From contig NC_013595.1 in the NCBI RefSeq assembly GCF_000024865.1, positions 5,952,001 through 6,016,000 on the forward strand: DNA of 64,000 nt, read 5' to 3'. The stretch comes from Streptosporangium roseum DSM 43021 (GTDB taxonomy: Bacteria; Actinomycetota; Actinomycetes; Streptosporangiales; Streptosporangiaceae). The notes under the pieces were generated by a model. It was not told the origin of the DNA and made no database searches. It saw nothing but the letters and a program-made list of their open reading frames with translations. Shown here piece by piece: positions 8,072-17,010 of this stretch. Position 1 is the first letter of the stretch; the number at the start of each line of letters is the position of its first letter. Position numbers and translations under genes: made by a program.

Positions 8072-9268
8072 ATGACGACCGTCCGACAGGCCGAACCGGA
8101 AGCGACCAGGGGCGGCCGGACAGCCGCCCTCGTGCTCGCGACGACCGCCTTCGCGGTGAACTTCTGGGCCTGGGCCCTCCTCAGCCCGCTCGGTCCCACC
8201 TACAAGGACTTCCTCGGACTGAGCCCGCTGGCGGTGTCGGTCCTGGTCGCCGTACCGGTCATCGTCGGATCGCTGGGCCGGATCGTGCTCGGCGGCCTGA
8301 CCGACCGCTACGGCGGGCGGAGGGTGTTCGCGGTGGCGAGCCTGCTCGGCGTGGTTCCCGTGGTGTTCCTCGCCTTCGCCGAGAGCTATCCGACGCTGCT
8401 GGCCGGCGGACTGCTGCTGGGCATGACCGGGGCGACCTTCGCCATCGGCGTGCCGTACGTGAACGGATGGTTCCCGCCGGAGCGCCGCGGCCTGGCGCTG
8501 GGCGTCTTCGGCATGGGCAACGTCGGCACCGCGGTCTCCGGCTTCGCCACCCCCTGGCTGGCGGTCGAGTTCGGGCACAAGACCCCGTTCTTCGTGGTCG
8601 CCGCCGCCCTGGTCCTCGTCGGCCTGGCCTTCCTGGCCGTGGGCCGCGACGCCCCGGGGACCCAGGCGGCCACCGAGCCGTTCCTCACCCGGTTCCTCGC
8701 CGCGGCGCGGCTGCGGATCACCCTGGAACTGGCGGCGATGTACGCCCTGACCTTCGGCGGATTCGTCGCCTTCGGCGTCTACCTGCCGCTGTATCTCAAG
8801 GCCGCCTACGGGCTGACCACCGCCGACGCGGCGGCCCGGGCCGCGGGGTTCGTGCTGCTGGCCACGCTGACCCGTCCCGTCGGCGGCTGGCTGGCCGACC
8901 GGGTGGGGAGCCGGCCGGTGCTGGGCGGGGCGCTGGCGGCCGTGTCCGTGTGCGCGATCATCGTGGCCTTCGCTCCGGCGATGCCGCTGGCGACGGCGGG
9001 TTTCCTGACCATGGCCGCCGCGCTGGGGCTGGGCAACGGCGCGGTGTTCGCGCTGCTGGGGCGGGTGGTGCCCGCCCGGATGGTGGGCAGCGCGACCGGC
9101 GTGGTCGGCGCGGCCGGCGGTCTCGGCGGGTTCCTGCCGCCGATCGTGATGGGGCTGATCTACCAGGCCACCGGCTCCTACGCCATCGGGCTGATGCTGC
9201 TGGCGGTGGTCGCCTCGGCCGCCCTCGTCTACTGCTGGTTCGTCCTGCAGGCAGGCGAGCGGCCTTGA
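8072..9268 (+). CDS. narK: Nitrate/nitrite transporter, NarK type
   Basis: A 398-residue major-facilitator protein with about 12 hydrophobic segments. It matches the NNP (NarK) class by the glycine-rich segments LGVFGMGNVGTAVSGFATP (TM5) and VVGAAGGLGGFLPP (TM11), which form the nitrate signatures, and by arginines set in TM2 and TM8. It brings nitrate in or exchanges it for nitrite for the reductase encoded directly downstream. ATG at 8072 follows GGAGGG. The 51-base gap to narG suggests one transcript. Hypoxic control through the DosR-like box upstream is inferred. Confidence 0.93.
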   Translation: MTTVRQAEPEATRGGRTAALVLATTAFAVNFWAWALLSPLGPTYKDFLGLSPLAVSVLVAVPVIVGSLGRIVLGGLTDRYGGRRVFAVASLLGVVPVVFLAFAESYPTLLAGGLLLGMTGATFAIGVPYVNGWFPPERRGLALGVFGMGNVGTAVSGFATPWLAVEFGHKTPFFVVAAALVLVGLAFLAVGRDAPGTQAATEPFLTRFLAAARLRITLELAAMYALTFGGFVAFGVYLPLYLKAAYGLTTADAAARAAGFVLLATLTRPVGGWLADRVGSRPVLGGALAAVSVCAIIVAFAPAMPLATAGFLTMAAALGLGNGAVFALLGRVVPARMVGSATGVVGAAGGLGGFLPPIVMGLIYQATGSYAIGLMLLAVVASAALVYCWFVLQAGERP

Positions 9269-9319
9269 CGCCGGCGGCGGAGAGCAGTCCGGTCCATGAA
9301 AACGAAAAGAGGGGTACAT

Positions 9320-12300
9320 ATGGCCGGCATGGATGGGCCGATCGACGACGCTCTGCTCCGGCTGGGCCGCCACCTTCGTCCCGGTAAGGTCTCCGAGGAT
9401 CTGCGGACGCTGCACCAGATCGGTGGACGTCAGGGCGACGCCTTCTACCGGGACCGCTGGAGCCACGACAAGGTGGTGCGCTCCACCCACGGGGTGAACT
9501 GCACCGGTTCGTGCTCCTGGAAGGTCTACGTCAAGGACGGGATCATCACCTGGGAGTCCCAGCAGACCGACTACCCGAGCGTGGGCCCGGACCGTCCCGA
9601 GTACGAACCGCGCGGCTGCCCCCGGGGCGCCGCCTTCTCCTGGTACACCTACTCCCCCACCCGGATCCGCTACCCCTACGCGCGCGGGGTGCTGGTGGAG
9701 ATGTACCGGGAGGCCAGGGCGCGGCTGGGCGACCCGGTGGAGGCCTGGGCCGAGGTCACCTCCGATCCGGAGCGCCGCCGCCGCTACCAGTCGGCGCGCG
9801 GCAAGGGCGGGCTGGTCCGGATCACCTGGGACGAGGCGACCGAGATGATCGCCGCCGCGCACGTGCACACCATCGAGGCCCACGGCCCCGACCGGGTCGC
9901 CGGCTTCTCCCCCATCCCGGCCATGTCGATGGTCTCCCACGCTTCGGGCGCCCGGTTCGTGTCGCTGATCGGCGGGACCATGCTGTCGTTCTACGACTGG
10001 TACGCCGACCTGCCCGTCGCCTCCCCGCAGGTCTTCGGCGACCAGACCGACGTGCCGGAGTCGGCCGACTGGTGGGACGCCGCCTACCTGATGCTGTGGG
10101 GCTCCAACGTCCCGGTCACCAGGACCCCGGACGCGCACTACATGACCGAGGCCCGCTACCGCGGCCAGAAGGTCGTCGTGGTCTCCCCCGACTACAGCGA
10201 CGCGACCAAGTTCGCCGACGAGTGGCTCGCCCCGCATCCGGGTACCGACGGCGCGCTGGCCATGGCGATGGGCCACGTGATCCTCAAGGAGTTCTTCGTC
10301 GACCGGCAGGTGCCGTACTTCACCGACTACGTCAAGCGCCACAGCGACCTGCCGTTCCTGGTGACGCTGACCGAGCGCGACGGCGTCCACGTGCCCGCCA
10401 AGTTCCTGACCGCGGCCGATCTCGGGGAGGACGGGGCGGAGGCGGCCTTCAAGACGGTGCTGATCGACCGGGTGACCGGTGAGCCGGCCGTGCCCAACGG
10501 CTCGCTCGGCTTCCGCTACTCCGCCGAGGGCGAGGGCCGCTGGAACCTGGACCTCGGCCAGGTGGATCCGCTCCTCACCCTCGACGGGACCGGCGGGGTG
10601 GAGAGCGTGACGGTCGCGCTGCCCAGGTTCGACCAGCCGCAGGGCGACGGGGTGCTGCGGCGCGGCGTTCCCGCCCGGCGGATCGCGGGCCGCCTCGTCA
10701 CGACGGTCTTCGACCTCATGCTGGCCCAGTACGGCGTCGGCCGGCCCGGGACGCCGGGGACGTTGCCGAGTTCCTACGAGGACGCGGCCGCGCCGTACAC
10801 CCCGGCCTGGCAGGAGGCGATCACCGGCGTGCCGGCGGCGAAGGCGGTGAAGATCGCCCGCGAGTTCGCCAGGACCGCCGAGGAGTCCGGCGGCCGTTCC
10901 ATGATCATCATGGGGGCGGGGACCAACCACTGGTTCCACTCCGACACGATCTACCGCTCCTTCCTGGCGCTCACCACGCTGACCGGCTGCCAGGGCGTCA
11001 ACGGCGGCGGCTGGGCGCACTACGTCGGCCAGGAGAAGTGCCGGCCGATCACCGGCTGGGCGCAGATGGCGTTCGGGCTGGACTGGGCGCGCCCGCCCCG
11101 GCAGATGATCGGCACCGCCTACTGGTACCTCCACACCGACCAGTGGCGCTACGACACCTACAGCGCCGACACCGTCTCCTCCCCGCTCGGCGGCGGCGCG
11201 TTCACCGGGAAGGCGACCGCGGACCTGCTGTCGCAGTCGGCCCGGCTGGGCTGGATGCCGTCCTACCCGACCTTCGACCGCAACTCCCTCGACCTGGCAG
11301 GGGAGGCGGCCGCGGCCGGCCGGGAGGCCGGTGCGTACGTCGCGGAACAGGCCCACTCGGGGAAGCTCGGCTTCGCCTGCGAGGACCCCGACGCCCCGGG
11401 CAACTGGCCTCGGGTGCTGACCGTGTGGCGAGCCAACCTGCTGGGCTCCTCGGCCAAGGGCAACGAGTACTTCCTGCGCCACCTGCTCGGCACCGACTCC
11501 TCCGTGCGGGCCGAGGAGGCCGCACCCGAGCAGCGGCCTGACGACGTCCGGTGGCACGAGGAGGCGCCGCAGGGCAAGCTCGACCTGCTGCTGTCGCTGG
11601 ACTTCCGGATGACGTCCACGACGCTGTTCTCCGACATCGTGCTGCCGGCCGCGACCTGGTACGAGAAGCACGACCTGTCCTCCACCGACATGCACCCGTT
11701 CGTGCACGCCTTCTCCCCGGCGATCGACCCGCCCTGGCAGACCCGCACCGACTTCGCCGCCTTCCAGGCGATCGCCAAGACGTTCAGCGCGCTGGCCGGC
11801 CCCCGGCTGGGGGTGCGCCAGGACGTGGTCGCGGTGCCGCTGCTGCACGACACGGCCGACGAGCTGTCCACCCCGCACGGTCAGGTGCGGGACTGGCGGC
11901 GGACCGGCGAGGTGCCCGTGCCCGGCCGGAACTTCCCCAAGATCGTGACGGTCGAGCGGGACTACGGCGCCGTCGCGGAGAAGATGGCCTCGCTCGGCCC
12001 GCTGTCGGACCGGCTCGGCGCCACGACCAAGGGCATCACGTACGAGGTCGCGGGTGAGATGGACCGGCTGCGGGCCATGAACGGGACCGTCCACGGCGGG
12101 GTGGCCGACGGCCGGCCGTCCCTGGCCCGCGACACCGACATGTGCGAGGCCATCCTCGCGCTCTCGGGTACGACCAACGGGCATCTGGCCGCCCAGGGGT
12201 TCGCCACGCTGGCCCGCCGTACCGGCACCGGCTTCGACGGCCTCGCCGACGAGCACAAGAAGATCACCTTCGCCGACACCCAGGCCCGGCCGGTCCCGGT

Positions 12301-12985
12301 GACCACCTCGCCGGAATGGTCGGGCAGCGAGACCGGCGGGCGCCGCTACTCGGCCTTCACCATCAACGTCGAGCACCGCAAGCCCTGGCACACCCTCACC
12401 GGGCGCCAGCACTTCTTCCTGGACCACGACTGGATGCACGAGGCCGGCGAGGCGCTGCCGATCTACCGGCCCCCGCTGAACATGACCGTGCTGTTCGGCG
12501 AGCCGGGCATCGGCGAGGGCGGTGAGGAGGGCATCACCGTGCGCTACCTCACCCCGCACTCCAAATGGTCCATCCACTCCGAATACCAGGACAACCTGCT
12601 GATGCTGACCCTGTCGCGGGGCGGGCCGACCATCTGGATGAGCCCCGCCGACGCCACCCGGGCGGGGATCCGCGACAACGACTGGGTCGAGGCGCTCAAC
12701 CGCAACGGCGTCGTGGTCGCCCGTGCGATCGTCTCGCACCGCATGCCCACCGGGACCGTGTACATGTACCACGCCCAGGAACGGGTCGTGGACGTGCCCA
12801 GGAGCGAGGCCTCCGGCAGGCGCGGCGGCATCCACAACTCCCTCACCCGCCTGATGATCAAACCCACCCATCTCATCGGCGGCTACGCCCAGCTGTCGTT
12901 CGCCTTCAACTATCTCGGGCCGACCGGTAACCAGCGCGACGAGATCACCGTGATCCGCCGCCGCTCCCAGGAGGTCGACTACTGA
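9320..12985 (+). CDS. narG: Respiratory nitrate reductase alpha subunit
   Basis: A 1221-residue molybdopterin enzyme, the usual NarG length. His57, Cys61, Cys65 and Cys100 (HGVNCTGSC ... PRGCPRG) bind the FS0 4Fe-4S cluster; the His ligand is the NarG hallmark. Asp226 in LSFYDWYADLP corresponds to the aspartate that binds molybdenum. It reduces nitrate to nitrite on the cytoplasmic side using quinol electrons delivered through NarI and NarH. ATG at 9320 is preferred over the upstream ATG at 9296 because AGAGGGG precedes it at proper spacing. No twin-arginine signal is seen, as expected for a cytoplasm-facing enzyme. Confidence 0.97.
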   Translation: MAGMDGPIDDALLRLGRHLRPGKVSEDLRTLHQIGGRQGDAFYRDRWSHDKVVRSTHGVNCTGSCSWKVYVKDGIITWESQQTDYPSVGPDRPEYEPRGCPRGAAFSWYTYSPTRIRYPYARGVLVEMYREARARLGDPVEAWAEVTSDPERRRRYQSARGKGGLVRITWDEATEMIAAAHVHTIEAHGPDRVAGFSPIPAMSMVSHASGARFVSLIGGTMLSFYDWYADLPVASPQVFGDQTDVPESADWWDAAYLMLWGSNVPVTRTPDAHYMTEARYRGQKVVVVSPDYSDATKFADEWLAPHPGTDGALAMAMGHVILKEFFVDRQVPYFTDYVKRHSDLPFLVTLTERDGVHVPAKFLTAADLGEDGAEAAFKTVLIDRVTGEPAVPNGSLGFRYSAEGEGRWNLDLGQVDPLLTLDGTGGVESVTVALPRFDQPQGDGVLRRGVPARRIAGRLVTTVFDLMLAQYGVGRPGTPGTLPSSYEDAAAPYTPAWQEAITGVPAAKAVKIAREFARTAEESGGRSMIIMGAGTNHWFHSDTIYRSFLALTTLTGCQGVNGGGWAHYVGQEKCRPITGWAQMAFGLDWARPPRQMIGTAYWYLHTDQWRYDTYSADTVSSPLGGGAFTGKATADLLSQSARLGWMPSYPTFDRNSLDLAGEAAAAGREAGAYVAEQAHSGKLGFACEDPDAPGNWPRVLTVWRANLLGSSAKGNEYFLRHLLGTDSSVRAEEAAPEQRPDDVRWHEEAPQGKLDLLLSLDFRMTSTTLFSDIVLPAATWYEKHDLSSTDMHPFVHAFSPAIDPPWQTRTDFAAFQAIAKTFSALAGPRLGVRQDVVAVPLLHDTADELSTPHGQVRDWRRTGEVPVPGRNFPKIVTVERDYGAVAEKMASLGPLSDRLGATTKGITYEVAGEMDRLRAMNGTVHGGVADGRPSLARDTDMCEAILALSGTTNGHLAAQGFATLARRTGTGFDGLADEHKKITFADTQARPVPVTTSPEWSGSETGGRRYSAFTINVEHRKPWHTLTGRQHFFLDHDWMHEAGEALPIYRPPLNMTVLFGEPGIGEGGEEGITVRYLTPHSKWSIHSEYQDNLLMLTLSRGGPTIWMSPADATRAGIRDNDWVEALNRNGVVVARAIVSHRMPTGTVYMYHAQERVVDVPRSEASGRRGGIHNSLTRLMIKPTHLIGGYAQLSFAFNYLGPTGNQRDEITVIRRRSQEVDY

Positions 12986-13072
12986 TGCGCGGGCGCATCC
13001 GACGCGGTGAACGGAGTGGCGGGCCGGGGAACAGAGCCGTCCGCCAGGCGAACGAGGATAGGTGAACAACCA

Positions 13073-14734
13073 ATGACCAAAGTCATGGCCCAACTCGCCA
13101 TGGTGATGAACCTGGACAAGTGCATCGGCTGCCACACCTGCTCCGTCACCTGCAAGCAGGCCTGGACCAACCGGGCGGGCACCGAGTACGTCTGGTTCAA
13201 CAACGTCGAGACCCGCCCCGGGCAGGGCTACCCCCGCACCTACCAGGACCAGGAGAAATGGAAGGGCGGGTGGGAGTTGAACCGCCGCGGCCGGCTCCGG
13301 CTCAGGGCCGGCGGGCGGCTGCGCAAGCTGTCGTCGATCTTCGCCAACCCGCTCATGCCCTCGATCCAGGACTACTACGAGCCCTGGACCTACGACTACG
13401 ACAGGCTGTTCTCCGCCCCCATGCAGGAGGACACCCCGGTCGCCCGGCCCAAGTCGCTCATCACCGGCGAGAACACCAAGATCAGCTGGAGTGCGAACTG
13501 GGACGACAACCTGGCCGGCGGGCCGGAGCTGGCTCCCGCCGACCCGGTGCTGCGCAAGCTGTCGGACCAGGTGAGGCTGGAGTTCGAGCAGGCCTTCATG
13601 TTCTACCTGCCGCGCATCTGCGAGCACTGCCTCAACCCCTCGTGCGTGGCCTCCTGCCCGTCGGGGGCGATGTACAAGCGTGCCGAGGACGGCATCGTCC
13701 TGGTCGACCAGGACCGCTGCCGCGGCTGGCGGATGTGCGTGACCGGCTGCCCGTACAAGAAGGTCTACTTCAACCACAAGACCGGCAAGGCCGAGAAGTG
13801 CACCTTCTGCTATCCGCGGGTCGAGGTGGGCATCCCCACCGTCTGCTCGGAGACATGCGTGGGCCGGCTGCGCTACATCGGGCTGATCCTCTACGACGCC
13901 GACCGGGTCGCCGAGGCCGCGTCCACTCCCGACGAGAAGGACCTCTACGCGGCGCAGCGGAGCGTGCTGCTGGACCCGCACGACCCCGAGGTGATCGCCG
14001 CGGCCCGGGCGGAGGGCATCCCCGAGGACTGGCTGGACGCCGCGCGGCGCTCCCCCGTCCACAAGCTGATCTCCGATTTCGAGGTCGCGCTGCCGCTGCA
14101 CCCGGAGTACCGCACCATGCCCATGGTCTGGTACATCCCGCCGCTGTCACCGGTCATCGACGTGCTGAGCGGTACCGGGCACGACGGCGAGGACGCGGAC
14201 AACCTCTTCGGCGCGATCGACGCGCTGCGCATCCCGATCGGCTACCTGGCCGAGCTGTTCACCGCCGGAGATCCCGAGCCGGTACGCGGTGTCCTGCGCA
14301 GGCTCGCGGCGATGCGTTCCTACATGCGGCGGATCAACCTCGGGCGGGAGCGGGACGAGTCGATCGCCACGGCGGTCGGCATGACCGGTGAACGGGTCGA
14401 GGAGATGTACCGGCTGCTGGCCATCGCCGCCTACGGCGAGCGCTACGTCATCCCCAAGGCGCACGCCGAGCAGGGCGCGCGCCTGGAGGAGTCGGCGAGC
14501 GGCTGCAGCCTCGACTACGAGGGCGGCCCCGGCATGGGCGGCCCGTTCGGCGAGGCCTCCGGCGTGCCCGTCCCGGTCGCGGTGGAGAACTTCCACGCGC
14601 TGAGGGACCGGCAGACCAGCGGCGCCCTGGTCGACCCCGAGGACCGGCAGAACCGGGTCAATCTCCTCAACTGGGACGGCAAGGGGACGCCCGACGGTCT
14701 CTTCCCGGACAGGAACGGCAGGAAGGAACCATGA
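13073..14734 (+). CDS. narH: Respiratory nitrate reductase beta subunit
   Basis: A 553-residue iron-sulfur electron-transfer subunit. Four Cys clusters are visible: Cys17-Cys20-Cys23-Cys27 near the N-terminus, CEHCLNPSCVASCP, CRGWRMCVTGCP and CTFCYPRVE...CSETC. The Trp in CRGWRMC replaces a cysteine, which is what makes the 3Fe-4S centre of NarH. It passes electrons from NarI haem to NarG. ATG at 13073 follows an AGGATAGGTG stretch; the frame is open 22 codons upstream without function. The 87-base gap after narG is the longest within narGHJI. Confidence 0.97.
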   Translation: MTKVMAQLAMVMNLDKCIGCHTCSVTCKQAWTNRAGTEYVWFNNVETRPGQGYPRTYQDQEKWKGGWELNRRGRLRLRAGGRLRKLSSIFANPLMPSIQDYYEPWTYDYDRLFSAPMQEDTPVARPKSLITGENTKISWSANWDDNLAGGPELAPADPVLRKLSDQVRLEFEQAFMFYLPRICEHCLNPSCVASCPSGAMYKRAEDGIVLVDQDRCRGWRMCVTGCPYKKVYFNHKTGKAEKCTFCYPRVEVGIPTVCSETCVGRLRYIGLILYDADRVAEAASTPDEKDLYAAQRSVLLDPHDPEVIAAARAEGIPEDWLDAARRSPVHKLISDFEVALPLHPEYRTMPMVWYIPPLSPVIDVLSGTGHDGEDADNLFGAIDALRIPIGYLAELFTAGDPEPVRGVLRRLAAMRSYMRRINLGRERDESIATAVGMTGERVEEMYRLLAIAAYGERYVIPKAHAEQGARLEESASGCSLDYEGGPGMGGPFGEASGVPVPVAVENFHALRDRQTSGALVDPEDRQNRVNLLNWDGKGTPDGLFPDRNGRKEP

Positions 14735-15357
14735 CAACCCTCAGTGAAAACGAGCTGCGCAGCGCCCATCTGGTGGCGTCGGTGCTGCTCAGCTACCCCG
14801 ACGACGCGCTGTACGGCGGGCGGCGGACCCTGGCCGAGGCGGTGGCCGCGCTTCCCGGAGGCGAGGTGCGCACCCGGCTGACCGCCTTCCTCGACCATCT
14901 CGGCGCCACGGCGCAGAGCGACCTGGCCGCCCACTACGTGGCGACGTTCGACCTCAAGCGGCGCTGCTGCCTGTATCTCACCTACTACGCCCACGGTGAC
15001 ACCCGCAAACGCGGCGCCGCCCTGGTGCGGTTCAAACACGCCTTCCGCGCGGCGGGCTTCGAGCTCACCGACGGCGAGCTGCCCGACCACCTGCCGGTGG
15101 TGTGCGAGCTGCTGGCGCGCGGGGCCGTCAAGCAGGCCAGGCGTCTGCTGCTGGAGAACCGGGCCGGCCTGGAGCTGCTGCGCAAGGCCCTGGAGGCGGA
15201 GGGGTCGCCGTACGCCGACGTCGTGATCGCGGTGCTGGCCACGCTCCCCGCGGCCAGTCTGCGAGATCAGGAGGCCGCGCTGCGGCTGGCGGCCCAGGGG
15301 CCGCCGGCCGAGGAGGTCGGGCTCGAACCCTTCGCCGTCATGGAAGGACACCGGTGA
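14731..15357 (+). CDS. narJ: Nitrate reductase molybdenum cofactor assembly chaperone
   Basis: A 208-residue all-helical NarJ/TorD-family chaperone. The family core is visible in SVLLSYPDD, AAHYVATFDLKRRCCLYLTYYAHGDTRKRG and DHLPVVCELLA. It binds apo-NarG and supports molybdenum cofactor and FS0 insertion before the complex docks on NarI; it is not part of the final enzyme. Its ATG overlaps the narH stop (ATGA), and its own stop overlaps the narI GTG, so all three are translationally coupled. Confidence 0.95.
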   Translation: MTTLSENELRSAHLVASVLLSYPDDALYGGRRTLAEAVAALPGGEVRTRLTAFLDHLGATAQSDLAAHYVATFDLKRRCCLYLTYYAHGDTRKRGAALVRFKHAFRAAGFELTDGELPDHLPVVCELLARGAVKQARRLLLENRAGLELLRKALEAEGSPYADVVIAVLATLPAASLRDQEAALRLAAQGPPAEEVGLEPFAVMEGHR

Positions 15358-16082
15358 ACGCCCTCGATGTGGTGCTGTGGGTGGTGGCGCCCTATCTGGC
15401 CATCACCGTGTTCGTGCTGGGTCACGTGTGGCGCTACCGCTACGACAAGTTCGGCTGGACCACCCGCTCGTCGCAGATGTACGAGTCCCGGCTGCTGCGT
15501 ATCGGCAGTCCGCTGTTCCACTTCGGCATCCTGGTCGTGCTGCTCGGTCACATCGGCGGCCTGGTGATCCCCAAGAGCTGGACCGAGGCGGCCGGTGTGA
15601 CCGAGGAGGTCTACCACATCTCCGCCGTCGTGCTCGGCACCCTCGCGGGCGTGGCGACCCTGGGCGGTCTGGCGATCCTGATCTACCGCCGCCGCACCGT
15701 CGGCCCGGTGTTCACCGCCACCACCCGCAACGACAAACTCATGTACGCCGTCCTCTCCCTGGTCATCGTGCTCGGCCTGGCCGCCACGGTCGCGGCCAAC
15801 ATCGTCGGCGGCGGTTACGACTACCGCACCACCATCTCCCCTTGGTTCCGGTCGATCTTCCTGCTCCAGCCCGAGGCCGGGCTGATGGCCGGTGCCCCGC
15901 CGCTGTTCCAGCTCCACGCGCTCAGCGCCCTGCTGCTGTTCGCGATCTGGCCCTTCACCCGGCTGGTGCACATGCTCACCGCCCCCGTCGGCTACCTCAC
16001 CCGGCCCTACATCGTCTACCGCAGCCGCGACGACCAGCCCGGCTCCCGGAAACCGCGGCGCGGGTGGGAGCCGACCCGCTGA
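15354..16082 (+). CDS. narI: Respiratory nitrate reductase gamma subunit (cytochrome b)
   Basis: A 242-residue membrane protein with five hydrophobic segments. The haem ligands match the Escherichia coli positions almost exactly: His56 and His66 in LFHFGILVVLLGH, and His188 and His206 in the last helix. NarI oxidises menaquinol at the outer face and feeds electrons to NarH. GTG at 15354 overlaps the narJ stop (GTGA). The C-terminal tail is basic and lies in the cytosol. It is the last gene of the operon; a 12-bp hairpin follows 7 bases after the stop. Confidence 0.96.
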   Translation: MNALDVVLWVVAPYLAITVFVLGHVWRYRYDKFGWTTRSSQMYESRLLRIGSPLFHFGILVVLLGHIGGLVIPKSWTEAAGVTEEVYHISAVVLGTLAGVATLGGLAILIYRRRTVGPVFTATTRNDKLMYAVLSLVIVLGLAATVAANIVGGGYDYRTTISPWFRSIFLLQPEAGLMAGAPPLFQLHALSALLLFAIWPFTRLVHMLTAPVGYLTRPYIVYRSRDDQPGSRKPRRGWEPTR

Positions 16083-16088
16083 ACCGCA

Positions 16089-16125
16089 CCTCGGCGCCGG
16101 CACTCTCCCACGACCGGCGCCGAGG
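16089..16125 (+). terminator. nar operon terminator hairpin
   Basis: Arms CCTCGGCGCCGG (16089-16100) and its exact complement (16114-16125) enclose a 13-base loop, starting 7 bases after the narI stop. The position and the perfect 12-bp stem support a terminator, although no T-run follows. Confidence 0.7.
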
Positions 16126-16477
16126 CACGGAGACGTCCTCACCGTGGGAGGGGCCGGTCTCCGCGGGCGGCAGGCCGTCCCGTCATGACCCGCCCTCCGC
16201 CCGGCCCCGGCGCCAGTGGCGCGATCAGCCCCCGGCGTCCTCCGCGCCGGGGGCGGCGCCCCGGCCCGCTGCGGGCCCTGCCCCACGGCGGGGACGACCG
16301 CGACCGGGCATGACCCGCGCCGCAGGATCGCCCTGGTGACCGATGTCCGGCTGCGGCAGAGGTCCTCCGGCCCGGACTCCGCCGGCCTTGGTCATCCGCC
16401 GGGGCCTCCGCCGTGCGGGACACCGTCATGCCGTACGGCGAGGGCACCCGGATATGCCGGGGACGGGTGGCGGCCGG
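16126..16477. other. Intergenic, no gene supported
   Basis: About 350 GC-rich bases between the nar terminator and the convergent PepSY gene. Frames are open on both strands but have no recognisable domain. Confidence 0.5.
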
Positions 16478-16894
16478 TCAGTCGTCGTCCTGCTCGTCGT
16501 TCTCCCGGCCGTCGTCGGTGTCGGTGGCCTCTGAGAGGATCTTGCCGCTGGTGGCGTCGACGACGATCTCCCGTTCGGCTCCCGCGCCGTCGGCGACCTC
16601 GATCTGCCACGAGATGGTGCCGCCCTCGGTCTCCAGGTCGGAGGAGGTGACCCATCCGCCGCTCACCCGGGCGAGCGCGGTCTGCTGGGCCTGCTCCGCC
16701 AGTACGGCGGGCTTGCGCGTGACGTCCGCGCCGTCGTCGGTGTCCGGGGCGGGGGTGGTCGTACCGGGGGTGGCCGTACCGGCGGGCGAGGAGAGAGCCG
16801 GACCGGTCGCGTCCCGGTCGGCGAAGGCGACGCCGCCGCCGACCGTGAGCGCGGCGAGGGCGATTCCGGTAAAGATGATCACTGGCTTGCGCAT
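16478..16894 (-). CDS. Secreted PepSY-domain protein
   Basis: A 138-residue protein. Residues 1-26 form a signal peptide (MRKPVIIFTGIALAALTV, with cleavage likely after AFA). A threonine/proline-rich linker (about 35-55) leads to one PepSY domain (about 60-128) ending EREIVVDATSGKIL. PepSY domains bind or inhibit peptidases, or sense the envelope. The tail is very acidic. The gene lies 111 bases downstream of the histidine kinase gene on the same strand. Such PepSY proteins are regular companions of two-component systems in actinomycetes and may be both output and feedback. Confidence 0.85.
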   Translation of the reverse strand: MRKPVIIFTGIALAALTVGGGVAFADRDATGPALSSPAGTATPGTTTPAPDTDDGADVTRKPAVLAEQAQQTALARVSGGWVTSSDLETEGGTISWQIEVADGAGAEREIVVDATSGKILSEATDTDDGRENDEQDDD

Positions 16895-16989
16895 CAGGGG
16901 TACTCCGTTGTCCGGGGAAAGCCGCGATTCCGGGGGATTCGCGATGACTCTCTGAGAGTGCCCGCCCGGGCGATAGCGAGATGCTGCGA

Positions 16990-17010
16990 GGTTCCTAAGG
17001 AATCGCTAAG
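16990..17010 (-). promoter_or_regulatory. Direct repeat before the PepSY gene, candidate response-regulator box
   Basis: On the minus strand CTTAG occurs twice, 11 bases apart (CTTAGCGATTCCTTAGGAAC). The site overlaps the histidine kinase stop and lies about 100 bases before the PepSY start. Tandem sites with about one helical turn spacing are typical for OmpR/PhoB-type regulators such as the one encoded upstream. Confidence 0.45.

Noticed and set aside
7844..14101. A very long open frame (about 2085 codons) on the minus strand across narK, narG and narH
   Set aside because: It is antisense to three clearly identified genes and its composition (His, Gly, Val, Arg, Asp-rich, no domains) is the usual by-product of GC-rich third positions.
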